64,000 bases of DNA from Dactylorhiza incarnata (taxonomy: Eukaryota; Streptophyta; Magnoliopsida; Asparagales; Orchidaceae): NCBI GenBank assembly GCA_033032865.1, contig JAWHQI010000121.1, positions 868,001 to 932,000 of the forward strand. Reading direction: 5' to 3'. A program made the translations under genes and the position numbers. The notes below the pieces were generated by a model. The model saw only the letters and a list, made by a program, of their open reading frames with translations, made no database searches and was not told the DNA's origin. Shown here piece after piece: positions 23,612 through 34,530 of the stretch. The first letter of the stretch is position 1, and each line of letters starts with the position of its first letter.

Positions 23612-24469
23612 TGTTAAAAAATTTGACGTCCGGAGTTGAAGTAAAAAATGCGGAACACTTCAGAACCTTTCCACAAGCGTAATAATCAATGATAATGGGA
23701 AGACCTAATAGTGCTATGGTATTAACTATCTCTTTACAATTTAAGGTATACATGGCGAGACATGATTCATAAGAATCACGGAGGAGAGAAGCACAAAACA
23801 ACGAAAGCAACAAAACCACCAGGCCAAACGGCTAACACATGAGACCGCGCGAACAGAAGCAGGCGTGATGACCTGCAAGCTGCCAGACCGCAATACCAGA
23901 CTGCATGAACTACTGGTTTTATTCACTGCTGATAAAAGAACCTGTCTGCACTTCAGACCGCCAGACCAAGAGGTCGCCCGATCACTGAAGCTACCCACGA
24001 ACAGAACCAGAACTAACAAATAGATCGCAGACGGAGACCACTAACGAACTGATTATTCAAGCCGCTGGAAAGTCGCCAAGGAAACAGACCGCTCGCTGCT
24101 GGTCGTAGATAGTTCTTGTTATTAATGACGGGCCATGCACCCCTATTTATAGGTAAGCTGACGGATTTCATCACCGCACAAATCGGGATACAATAACCGC
24201 CCATCAGATCGCTAGCGGTCTCACAAAGCAGACTGCCCGATCACAGTAAGAGGGCAAACCTTCTTGAACATATGGACGACTTGAACAAGTCGCCAGATTA
24301 ACCCGCGCAAGCTGCCCGGACAAATTTAGCAGCCTCCCAGATCAGACCGCCCAGAATAGATCGCCTGAGACAAAACTGACCAGAGCACCAGCGCGAACCG
24401 CACGGTCTCTGCGGTCACCAATCTGCAGACCGCACAGCACCTTTCCACTTCCACTTCAAAAATTTAACA
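23612..24469 (-). repeat. 5' LTR of minus-strand copia
   Basis: 858 bases with TGTTAAA and TTTAACA ends. It carries a minus-strand TATA box (TATTTATA on plus) at 24144-24151. It is rich in GCGGTC/GACCGC variants (for example AGACCGC and GCGGTCTC), which recur through both LTR copies. Confidence 0.9.
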
Positions 24470-24740
24470 TCATGCACATACATCTTAGATGACTAGTACT
24501 TTATAGAGTGGAACGGACAAGTCTATCCATGGAGTCGTATGCTCGGTAGTTATAAAGGACGAATTAGTCCTGCAAGCGGTAAGCTCGGTATTTATGAAAG
24601 ATGGATTGGTCCTGCAAGCAATAGGCTTGGTGTATATATAACAGAGGATGGGTTAGTCCTGCGAGCCGGAGGCTCGGATGAAAGAGATGATACATAAATT
24701 CATGTGTATAGAATGTGGTGGGTCTTCGGTTCTGGCTTAG
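24470..24740 (+). repeat. Giant Tekay-like LTR, piece 3 of 4
   Basis: It contains repeated 'GGGTTAGTCCTGCGAGC..GGCTCGG' type blocks and GGTGGGTCTTCGGT. These match the related solo LTR at 37730-37920 (GGTTAGCCCGGGGAGC, GGCTCGG, GGTGGGTCTTCGGT). The last five bases, CTTAG at 24736-24740, are the left copy of the target duplication of the next copia. Confidence 0.75.
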
Positions 24741-26354
24741 TGAAAGAATATAAGGTTTGTAGTCTAAGTCACCTAGAGGGGGGTGAATAGGTCTTTTAAA
24801 TTTTACTTTATTAGCTTTAGCTGTTTTCAGAGTTGGTTCAAGCAAATCAGCAAACACAGAAAGCACAAAATAATTTATAATGGTTCCCCAAAGACAGCGT
24901 GTCTATGGGTAGTCCGCTTTCCCCCTCCATCCTTCTAACAGTGTGTTAGACAGGGCCAACTTCTCGAAACTCGGCTCAAAGAGCTTACAGCACAAGTTCC
25001 TTAGAACTTCTCAGATCAAGAATGATCCTACCTCGGGACACAAGTCCCTACAACTCAGAGCTATCACCAGCTCCTACCTCAGGCACAGTTGCCCTACAAA
25101 CTCAGAGGATAACACCTCCTACAGCTCAAACAATAATGTCCTACAACTCAAACCTCTCCTAGGTCCTACCACTCAGAGGACTCCTCCTCCTACAGCTCAG
25201 ACCAGCTCCTGGTCCTACCTCAGGCTGTTAAGCCCTACCTCAGATCTGCTCCAGATCCTACACTCAGGCCTTCAGCCCTACAGCTCAGAACCCTCAGGTT
25301 CCTACAAACTCAGACCAAATGGTCTTACAACTCAGGCAAGATGCCCTACAGATAAATGATTTAGAAATTTATTCTACAGTAGAGTTACTCTCCTGTAGAT
25401 CCTGCACTGACTGTGCTTCCTGTTGCTGAAGATGTTGATTACAGCAACTAACTTGATCTTCCTCTTCGACAGAGTGATGGAAGATCACCTTGCTCCTTCT
25501 TGCAAAGGAGCTCACTTTCTTTCTCTGTTATCTTCTTCTTCTTGTTCAGTGAGCAGGATGAAGAAGATGAGAGCTTCAGCTGTCAATGTAACAGTTGATC
25601 TGTTCTTCACACAACGGATGATCGGGGGAGCGGTTTCAAATGTGCCCTAACACTTCCTTTTACACATCTCTGATCTTCAACGGCTCTTAGCTGATCTGCT
25701 GAGAGGTATGGGAGTAGCTGGTGGACCCCACACAGCTATCCTGCAACTAGTCCTAGCCGCAGATCCCGCCGCCCTACTTTTCCATAGAGAAGGACTGTGC
25801 TCGACGAACGTGGAACACTCTACGTCCGACGAACCAGTTGTCCCCTGCGATCGACGATCTTTCCAGCTCAGTGCTCGACAAACTTGCCTTGTGTGTCTTC
25901 TCAGCGGATCCGCTGAGACGGCTCCTCGTCTCAGCGTTTGTCGAACGGCGTTCAGCGTTCGACGATCTTGCCTAGTGTGTCTTCTCAGCGGCTTCAGCTT
26001 TGATCTCGTCTCAGCGGTTTCTGCTTTGACCTCGTCTCAGTGGTCGACGAACGGCGTTCTGCGTTCGACGAATGTCGAGCCCCGTTCGACGACCATGCTG
26101 ATTCTCAGCGTATAATGAACTTCTCAGCGGAGGCACCTTCTTCTCAGCGGATACGCTGAGACGTCCGGCTGAGACAAAACTTTATATTTTGGAAGATGAT
26201 TTCTCCACAACTAAGGGCATGTTTGGCCCTTTCTTTTGAGTCACCTGCACCTGTATATCTTACACAGGTATAGCTCATCAAATACAATATGTCCTTAGCA
26301 TTGAGAGTGATACCTATTCAAATCAAGGTACTATTGAGGGCAATATACCCAACA
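24741..26354 (-). repeat. 3' LTR of minus-strand Sirevirus-like copia
   Basis: 1,614 bases. On the minus strand it starts TGTTGGGTATATTG and ends ATTCTTTCA. It contains the CCCCCCTCTAGG block near its end, a stretch (24960-25350) of imperfect repeats of CCTACAACTCAGA type on the plus strand, and a block (25800-26170) of TCGACGA and CTCAGCGG repeats. A possible minus-strand TATA box (TATAAA) is at 26181-26186. Confidence 0.92.
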
Positions 26355-26736
26355 ATCTCCCCCTATTTGAAGAAGGCAGAACATCCCCAATGCTAAGGTA
26401 CATTAATAACAAAAATCAAATCACAGAAAAATGATCTGTATAGCATAGGCCCTATCTCCCTCTTGCTAACATCCTAAGCATAGGTTCTTACTTAGCATTA
26501 ACTCTTTCTCCCCCTTTCTGGTTTCTTCAACTATTTATCCCATTAGGGATTGGGAGGCAACATCTATAGATCCCTTTGGATCAACTTATAAGTCAACCTA
26601 TACAATCTTGGCATTTGCCATCTCCCCCTCAGCCTGAGCAGGGAATTTGCTCCCCCTTAATTGGAGAGCAATTTCTGTAATAATTGAACCTGTTCAAATT
26701 GAACATCCCATTCTAGCTCCCCCCTCAATGTGAGTA
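26355..26736 (-). other. 3' zone with five polypurine-like tracts
   Basis: No gene is seen. On the minus strand, GGGGGAG-type tracts occur at about 26717-26726, 26650-26658, 26621-26630, 26518-26528 and 26355-26365. The last abuts the 3' LTR and is the likely functional polypurine tract. The same multiplicity is seen in the nested Sirevirus at 14840-15082. Confidence 0.7.
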
Positions 26737-29700
26737 CTAGTCTACACTCAACATCCCTAGTTCTATCTTGAAAGCATTAAACTTGGCCTCATCCAATGGC
26801 TTAGTGAAGATATCAGCTACTTGATTGTCTGTAGGGACATATTCAAGTTTGATATTTTCACACTCTACATGCTCCCTAATAAAATGATACCTAATTTCTA
26901 TGTGCTTGGTCCTGCTATGGGAAACAGGATTTTTAGCAATAGAAATTGCACTGGATGAGTCACACAGCAGGGAGAATGTCTTACCTTGATGTTGTAGTCT
27001 TCCAACTGATGTTGGATCCACAGAATTTGAGCATAGCAGCTACCTACTGCAATGTACTCTGACTTAGCTGTGGATATGGCCACACTGGTTTGCTTTTTTC
27101 TACTCCATGAGACCAGCCTCCTCCCTAGGAATTGACAGGTGCCACTTGTGCTTTTCCTGTCCTCTTTGCATCCTGCAAAATTTGCATCTGAGTAGCCTAT
27201 CAGTTCAAAATCATGTTTCTAGGGTACCAAAGACCATGATTCAGTCTTCCCTTGAGGTATCTCAAGATCCTCTTCAAAGAGGTGTAGTGAGACTACTTAG
27301 GACAGGCCTGATACCTAGCACAGACACATGTAGAATACATAATGTCTGGCCTACTCGCAGTTAAGTACAACAGGGATCCAATGATACACCTGTACATGGA
27401 CTCATTAAAGGCCTTCCCCTTTTCATCCTTGTCTAATGATACATTAGATCCCATGGGTGTCCTCATGGTGGAAGAAGATTCCATCCCAAATTTCTTGATG
27501 AGCTCCTTGGTGTACTTAGTAGGGAAATGAAGATTCCATCCTCAGACTGTTTCACCTGGAGCCCAAGGAAATATTTGAGCTCACTCATACTACTCATCCC
27601 AAACTCCCCCTGCATTAGATTAGCAAATCTCTTACAGAGGTTGTCATCAGTAGACCCAAAAATTATGACATCAACATATATTTTGACTAGGAGAATCTTG
27701 CCCTTTGTTTCCCTAAGAAACAATGTGCTATCTATCTTTCCCCTCAAGAACTTGTTCTTGATAAGAAAGCTAGACAATGTCTCATACTAAGCCCTTGGGG
27801 CTTGCTTAAGACCATACATGGCTTTCTTAAGAAAATAGACATGAGAAGTGAGAGTAGGATGGACAAAACCTGATGGCTGCTCTACATATACTTCCTCTTT
27901 CAAATTTCCATTTAGGAATGCTGACTTGACATCCATCTGATATACTTTGAAGCCTTTGTGGGCTGCATGTGCAAGGAATAACCTTATAGCCTCCAACCTT
28001 GCAACTGGGGAAAAGGTTTGATCAAAGTCAATCCCTTCCTCTTGCTTGTATCCCTTTGCAACAAGCCTTGCCTTGTTCTTGATGATAGTTCCATTCTCAT
28101 CCATCTTATTTCTGAAGATCCATTTGGTGCCAATGATGTTGTGTCCTTGTGGTCTTGGCACCAATTTCCATACTTTGCATCTTTTGAATTGCAACAGTTC
28201 TTCCTGCATTGCCTGGATCCCGAATGGATCCATATTGGCCTCTTCATACTTCTTAGGCTCTACCTGTGACAGAAAACTGAGGAACAGGGCCTCATTATGA
28301 GCTCTGCTTCTGGTTGTCACACCTTGCTGGACATTTCCAATAATCTGTTCTAAGGTATGATCCCTTAGATGTCTTGTAGCTGCAGGAAATCTGTACTCAA
28401 CTTGCTGAACTTCTTCAACTGGTTCAGCAGCTTCTTCAGCATCTTCAGCATCTTGCACTTCTGCTTCTTCTTGAACTTCTGCATTAGGATTTGCTTTATT
28501 GCTGCTGGAAGGTTCTTGTATGGATAGTTCTTCCATTGCATCTTCACTTCCTGTCCGAACAGAAGAACTGGGCCATCCCTTGTAGATTAGGCTGGACTCA
28601 TCAAATACTACATGTATGGACTCTTCCACAACATGATTTTTCTTGTTATAACCCTATATGCTCTACTATGTGAGCTATATCCAACAAGAATCCCCATGTT
28701 GCATTTTTCAGCAAACTTGGTTAACTGAGCTTTTCCATTGTTTAGAATGTAGCAATTAGATCCAAAGATCCTAAAGTATGAAATTGTTGATTGTTTGCCT
28801 TTCAAAATCTCATAGGGGGTAATTCCATGATCTTTATTAATGGAAGCTCTATTGAGAACATAACAGAGAGTATTGACTGCTTCAGCCCGGAAATATTCTG
28901 GGAGTGAAGAGTCACTAAGCAATGTTCTCACAGCTTCTATCAATGATCTATTCCTCCTCTCAGCCACCCAATTTTGTTGTGGGGTCCTTGGAGAGGAAAA
29001 TTCTTGAATGATACCTAGTTCTTGACAGAACCTTGTCATGGCTTCAGATTGAAACTCTGTGACATGGTCAGACCTAATTCTTCCACAGTACATTGCAAGT
29101 CATTCTGAATGGCCTTGACATGGCTTATGAAGACATTTAGAGTATCACATTTCTTCCTAAGGAAAAATACCCATGTATATCTTGAGTGATCATCAACAAT
29201 CACTAAGGTATACAACTTCCCTCCTAAGATTTGAATTGGCATAGTACCAAACAAGTCCATGTGCAATAGATAAAGACATCTCTTAGTGTCTTTGGAGCCA
29301 ATACTTTTAAAAGTGGCCCTTGTTTGCTTACCCATTTGGCAAGCATGACATGGGCCATTTTTAACACATTTTAAATTAGGACTATTTCTAACCAAGTTCT
29401 TAGAGAATAGTCTATGCATTGTCTTGTAGTTGATGTGGGCAGGTCTCTTGTGCCATTGAACACATAGAGACTCACTCTCATTTGCTACAAGACATACAGG
29501 AGAGGAAAAAGATTTGCAGAAGAAATCTAAACAATAAACATTTCCACTCCTAGTGCCTGAAAGAATGATCTCCAAGTCATCAGACCTTTTGATGAGGCAC
29601 TTATCATTGTGAAATTCAATGACATGGCCAAGATTACACAGTTGGCTTATGCTGACAAGGTTGTGTTGCAACCCTTCAACATAAGCTACTTTTGTGAAAT

Positions 29701-29850
29701 AGACTATGCCATTAGTGATCATACCATAACCTCTGGTGACTCCCTTTTCTGACCCCACAAAGATGACTTTTGGTCCATTCTTCACGGGCTTGTAATCCTG
29801 TAGGAGACTCCTAGTTCCTGTCATGTGCCTTGAGCACCCACTGTCCAAGT
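26737..29850 (-). pseudogene. pol: Pol of minus-strand Sirevirus-like copia, broken
   Basis: Protease: DSGCSRHMTG from 29845, with a stop just before it. Pre-integrase: HKRPAHINYKTM and CHACQMGK. Integrase: Asp in HMDLFGT, Asp in RSDHVTEF and Glu in VAERRNRS, with a frameshift near 29060-29090. A second frameshift lies near 28620, before an acidic linker and the reverse transcriptase start ([37 protein letters not shown]). A stop follows at 27786-27784. The catalytic YVDD reads YVDV: the second Asp codon is GTC at 27669-27667, which would abolish polymerase activity. Further breaks lie near 27470 and 27290. RNase H reads as CDSSSAISI, IEIRYHFIREH and NQVADIFTKPL, ending at 26737. Confidence 0.9.
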
Positions 29851-29898
29851 ACTATATTTGATTGAGACTGGTACTTGAACTACCCTGCAAAGAAGGAT

Positions 29899-32430
29899 TT
29901 AGTTATCCTTAGGATCCCAAAGAGATTTGGGTCCTAGGTGCCTGTTAGTTTGATGAGATACTCTCACACTATCTACCCTCCTAGCAGGAAAGCTCTTCTT
30001 TGCAATAGGTACATTGGGGTTGTACAAACAATCTATGGCAAAGTGTCCCACCTTACCACAGCACCAACAATCATGAATATTGTATCTCCTTTTCTGAGCA
30101 TTTTTCTGAATAAGTACAGCACTGTGCACATGTTCAGCAGAGGAGACTGCGGCATTCTTCCTGTTTATTTCAGCAATAATCTGACTAAAGGATAATTTAT
30201 GGACAGTCTTGTTGCTATTTGTCCTGATGGCCTCAGCTTGCTTTGGCTTAGCAGCCATACTAGGTCTGAGGGAATCAGACACTGAGCAGCAGGCCTTGTC
30301 AACAGATTTGACAGTAGTCTTGCTTTTTGCTGAGGCAGATTTGGAAGTGCTTGCTTCCTTGTTCTTGACTGAAGGTGCTGAAGCACCAAAAATAAATGGT
30401 CCAGATTGGGCCATTTGTATTTCCTCATGGGGAGATTTCATTGCTCTCAAACCCATGCCCTCTCTTTCACTATGGGAAGGAGCATTTCCCTTCCTATAGT
30501 AACTCCCAATCTTCCAGTGACCATGAATGCCTTCATGGTCATACCTGTTGGAAGGAAGCATCACCTTTTGAGAGGTGGGTTGAGGCTTAGCCTTCTTCTT
30601 GATCTTTACTCCATTCCCTTCTCCTACGTCCATCTTGTTGAATCCAGGTCCTCTCCTATTGGTTTGAGAGGAGAAGGTGTCAATAATGGGAAGCACAGAT
30701 TTGGCCTTGGAGAGTTGAGCCACCAGGCTCTTCTCCTTCTCAAGTTTTTCTTCAAGGTCCTTGATGACCTTGTTCTTTAGGGAAATAGTGCTTAATTGCA
30801 CAATATTTAACCCTTGAAGATGGCTAATCTGTCTACTCATCTGAGCCACCAGGGTGGTAGGTTCAGTGTTGACATCCTTAGTCATCTTAAGGGAAACAAT
30901 TTCCTGGGCTTGCCTCTTGGCAAGCTTCTTGCTCTTCTTCAGAGCTTCCAAAAGAATACCATACTTATCAATCAGTTGATTGAATTCTTCCTCAGCATCC
31001 TTGCCCCTTCCATCAATTGATGGAGATGCATCAGATTCTGGACTATTCTCATAATCAGAAGAGGATATGGAATGAATTAATACCTGCTCATGTTCAGAAT
31101 TATTGTGGCTGTCCTCATCTTTAGTTAGAGCCATCAGCCCATGGTCATTGTGAATGACCTCATCCTCCTCTACATCACTGTCTGAATGTGATAGAGGGGC
31201 CCTAACTGCCATCCTGCCAACAGCAGTTTCTTCAACAGCAACCAGCCCATTGAGGGCTTCTTTCATTTCAGATTCTGATGAGCTAGAGTCTGATTCACTC
31301 CAGCTCTTCTTCTTCTTAGCTAGAAAGAATTTCTCTCCTTTCTTGCTCATTGAATGATGAGCCTTCCTCTCATCCTTCTCTCTTCTCTTCACAGGGCAAT
31401 CAGCAATGACATGCCCAGGCTTGCTGTAGCAATAGCAAACAACTTTGGAAGAATTATGTTTTGAGTTAGACTCATACCTGTCACTTCTGGAGTGATGCTT
31501 TGACTCCTTGCTGTCCTCCTTGTTGTGATGTGAGGAGGAAGGCTTGTTCTTCCATTGCTTCCTCCTCAGCAGCTTTCTGAAGTGCCTTGTAAGAATAGCA
31601 ATTTCTTCATCCGAAGAAGAGGAGCTTGATGAGCTAGGCTCAGAATCTTCTGGTTCAGCAGAACTTCTGGGAGGTGAGTGAGCCTTCTCTCTCCCTCTTC
31701 TTGAGCTTTCAGCCTTGAAGGCCAGGGAATTCTCCCTGGTATCACCCTTTGCATTCTGCTCTTCTTCCTTCCTGGCAGTCAGCTGCATTTCATAGGAGAG
31801 AAGCTTTCCATAGAGAGTTTGGGGAGGAGTTTCAGTCAGCTTAGCCACCTCCCTTATGGCACAAATTTTTGTGTCCCAATCTCTTGTTAGAGATCTGAGG
31901 AACTTATCATTCAGCTCATAATTTGTGAACACTCTCTCATAGGTTCTTAGTTCATTTATTATTCTAAAGAACCTTTCATAACACATGGAGATGCTCTCCT
32001 GCCCTTGCTGCCTGAAAGCTTCATATTCCTGATTGAGGAGTGACTTCCTGTCATTCCTCACATCTTCAGTCCCTTCCATGTACACAATCAGTATATCCCA
32101 CATCTCCTTAGCAGATGCACAGTGCACTAAATTTTGAAAAGTTGAGTCATCAATAGCATTGACTATGATATTTTGAGCCCTCTTATCCATAGTAGCCAAT
32201 GTTATCTCATCCTTGGTCATTTCAGTGTATGGTTTGCCTACTTGCCTGGTAGGATCAACAGTGGAGGGTTTTGTTATAATAAAGGGGCCTTCCTGAACAG
32301 TAATGTAGATTCTAGGGTCTGAGGCTTCCATGTACAGCCTAACCCTCTGCTTCCATATGCCAAAGTTGGCTTTGTTACATATGGGCAGTTTCATTGAGCT
32401 CATCTCCTTTTGCATTACACTGGAGGCCAT
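29899..32430 (-). CDS. gag: Intact 843-residue Sirevirus-like gag
   Basis: The start ATG at 32430 is 65 bases after the primer site. It forms the particle and binds RNA in this family. Residues 14-40 hold the NKANFGIWKQRVRLYM block and about 80-220 the UBN2-like region. A Ser/Glu-rich stretch is at 240-330. Knuckle 1 (332-345) has Tyr at position 335, where a zinc-binding Cys is expected; a nearby Cys at 334 might not substitute. Residues 480-575 look like a coiled coil. Knuckle 2 is canonical: C788, C791, H796, C801. Pol lies downstream in a different frame and is separated by a TAA stop. All 843 codons are open although pol is dead. Length fits the long gag of Sireviruses. Confidence 0.9.
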   Translation of the reverse strand: MASSVMQKEMSSMKLPICNKANFGIWKQRVRLYMEASDPRIYITVQEGPFIITKPSTVDPTRQVGKPYTEMTKDEITLATMDKRAQNIIVNAIDDSTFQNLVHCASAKEMWDILIVYMEGTEDVRNDRKSLLNQEYEAFRQQGQESISMCYERFFRIINELRTYERVFTNYELNDKFLRSLTRDWDTKICAIREVAKLTETPPQTLYGKLLSYEMQLTARKEEEQNAKGDTRENSLAFKAESSRRGREKAHSPPRSSAEPEDSEPSSSSSSSSDEEIAILTRHFRKLLRRKQWKNKPSSSHHNKEDSKESKHHSRSDRYESNSKHNSSKVVCYCYSKPGHVIADCPVKRREKDERKAHHSMSKKGEKFFLAKKKKSWSESDSSSSESEMKEALNGLVAVEETAVGRMAVRAPLSHSDSDVEEDEVIHNDHGLMALTKDEDSHNNSEHEQVLIHSISSSDYENSPESDASPSIDGRGKDAEEEFNQLIDKYGILLEALKKSKKLAKRQAQEIVSLKMTKDVNTEPTTLVAQMSRQISHLQGLNIVQLSTISLKNKVIKDLEEKLEKEKSLVAQLSKAKSVLPIIDTFSSQTNRRGPGFNKMDVGEGNGVKIKKKAKPQPTSQKVMLPSNRYDHEGIHGHWKIGSYYRKGNAPSHSEREGMGLRAMKSPHEEIQMAQSGPFIFGASAPSVKNKEASTSKSASAKSKTTVKSVDKACCSVSDSLRPSMAAKPKQAEAIRTNSNKTVHKLSFSQIIAEINRKNAAVSSAEHVHSAVLIQKNAQKRRYNIHDCWCCGKVGHFAIDCLYNPNVPIAKKSFPARRVDSVRVSHQTNRHLGPKSLWDPKDN

Positions 32431-32495
32431 TGGGATTAAACTAGACTAAACCTTTTAGGATCTAGTCGGACTGTTAAGTCCTTTTTGACAAACCT

Positions 32496-32508
32496 CCCTC
32501 TGATACCA
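32496..32508 (-). other. Primer binding site, tRNA-Met type
   Basis: TGGTATCAGAGGG on the minus strand, two bases after the LTR end at 32511. Confidence 0.88.
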
Positions 32509-32510
32509 CT

Positions 32511-33698
32511 TGAAAGAATATAAGGTTTGTAGTCTAAGTCACCTAGAGGGGGGTGAATAGGTCTTTTAAATTTTACTTGATTAGCTTTAGCTGTTTTCAG
32601 AGTTGGTTCAAGCAAATCAGCAAACACAGAAAGCACACAATAATTTATAGTGGTTCCCCAAAGACAGCATGTCTATGGGTAGTCCACTTTCCCCCTCCAC
32701 CCTTCTAACAGTGTGTTAGACAGGGCTAACTTCTCCAAACTCGGTTCAAAGAGCTTACAGCACAAGTTCTTCAAAACTTCTCAGATCAAGAATGATCCTA
32801 CCTCAGGACACAAGTCCCTACAACTCAGAGCTATCACCAGCTCCTACCTCAGGCATAGCTGCCCTACAAACTCAGAGGATAACACCTCCTACAGCTCAGA
32901 CAATAATGTCCTACAACTCAGACCTCTGCCAGGTCCTACCACTCAGAGGACTCCTCCTCCTACAGCTCAGACCAGCTCCTGGTCCTACCTCAGGCTGTTA
33001 AGCCCTACCTCAGATCTGCTCCAGATCCTACACTCAGGCCTTCAGCCCTACAGCTCAGAACCCTCAGGTTCCTACAAACTAAGACCAAATGGTCTTACAG
33101 CTCAGGCAAGATGCCCTACAGATAAATGATTTAGAAATTTATTCTACAGTAGAGGTACTCTCCTGTAGATCCTGCACTGACTGTGCTTCCTGTTGCTGAA
33201 GATGTTGATTACAGCAACTAACTTGATCTTCCTCTTCGACAGAGTGATGAAATATCACCTTGCTCCTTCTTGCAAAGGATCTCACTTTCTTTCTCTGTTA
33301 TCTTCTTCTTCTTGTTCAGTGAGCAGGAGGAAGAAGACGAGAGCTTCAGTCGTCAATGTAACAGCTAATCTGTTCTTCACACAATGGATGATCGGGGGAG
33401 CGGTTTCAAATGTGCCCTAACACTTCCTTTTGTACATCTCTGATCTTCAACGGCTCTTAGCTGATCTGCTGAGAGGTATGGGAGAAGCTGGTGGACCCCA
33501 CACAGCTATCCTACAACTAGTCCTAGCCGCAGATCCCGCCGCCCTACTTTTCTGAAGAGAAGGACTGCGCTCGACAAACATGGAGCACTCTACGTACGAT
33601 GAACCACCTGTCCCCTGCGATCGACGATCTTGCCAGCTTAGTGCTCGACAAACTTGCCTTGTGTGTATTCTCAGCGGATCCGCTGAGACGGCTCCTCG
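32511..33698 (-). repeat. 5' LTR of minus-strand Sirevirus-like copia, inner part
   Basis: It matches 24741-25938 of the left LTR. It is interrupted at 33698 by a solo Tekay LTR; CCTCG at 33694-33698 is the left copy of that insertion's target duplication. The remaining outer part is at 39223-39688. Confidence 0.92.
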
Positions 33699-33878
33699 TG
33701 TAACATCCCCCAGACAGCTAGACCCCCCAGGTGAATCTGTCCTGACAAGGTCATGACAAGGCCTTGGTAGTGTAGAAATCCCTTTGACTTAGGCAAGATT
33801 AAGGTTGAAAGTGCCTTGGACTGCAAATAGCAATTTCCAGTGACCAAGCTTAGGGTTGGACTTTAGGGCCTCAACTTG

Positions 33879-34530
33879 ACCATTTGGCCCCACCATGGTA
33901 TCCCTAACCCTTTAGGGGTCCCCTTAGGGCACCAAGGACCCATTGGGGTCAACCAAAGAGGCCAAATTGACCAAAGTCAACCCTAACCCTAAATTGGTCA
34001 AAGTAGCCTAATTAGAGTCAATTAACCCTCACCATGCCAAATTGACCACTCATCTAGGTCTAGAATATCATGAGAGACCTAGTGGACCCAAAAGCCCCAT
34101 CATGGGACCCCCAATGGTGCAAATTGACCAAAATGCCCCTTTAGGTCAAAAATGGCAATTCTTCATTAAAAGCCCTAATTGACCATCACCATGTTAAATT
34201 GACCCTACCCTTAGGGTTATCATGTCATAGGGGACCCAGTGGACCAAAAAGCCCCTTGACTGGGTCAACCCTAGGGCTCAATTTGACAAAAGTCAACTTA
34301 GCCTGTTTTGGTCAAATCAACTTGAATTGGGTCAACCAAGACTCATGTGACCAAATTGACCCCACCAATAGTTTCTAAACCTAATTTGGAATCCAAGGGA
34401 CCCAAAAGCCCCATCCTAGGGTCACCCAATTGTTCAATTTGACCAAAAGTCAAACTTGCCCAAATTAGGTCAAATCTCTTAAACCTAGCCCAATCCCTTT
34501 GGGCCAAGCCCAAATTGGCCCCTTGACCAT
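33879..34530 (+). promoter_or_regulatory. Dense TTGAC(C/T) cluster in LTR start region
   Basis: About twenty TTGACC, TTGACT or their complements (GGTCAA, AGTCAA) lie within 650 bases, where chance would give about one. TTGAC(C/T) is the core of the W-box bound by plant WRKY factors. The same cluster is in the related LTRs at 1085-1400 and 53885-54520. Whether it is bound or is only a repeat relic is not shown. Confidence 0.5.

Larger units (their letters stand above)
19721..24469 (-). mobile_element. Minus-strand Ty1/copia element, internally deleted
   Basis: Read on the minus strand: 5' LTR (24469-23612), primer site, gag, protease, integrase, a deletion, reverse transcriptase, RNase H, polypurine tract and a 3' LTR missing its far end. 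Gag and pol share one frame where readable, unlike the Sirevirus-like elements here, so this is a different copia lineage; I do not name it. No target duplication can be confirmed because the left end is truncated. TCATG follows the right end, and a TCATG also lies at 19650-19654, but that could be chance. Confidence 0.85.

Noticed and set aside
25708..26115. A 135-codon frame with repeated LVCLLSG blocks
   Set aside because: Made by the TCGACGA and CTCAGCGG repeats in the LTR; the partner LTR is interrupted, and no domain is seen.
33985..34000. CCCTAACCCTAAA, like a plant telomere repeat
   Set aside because: Only about two units, inside a TTGACC-rich LTR region found in several copies; not an interstitial telomere array.
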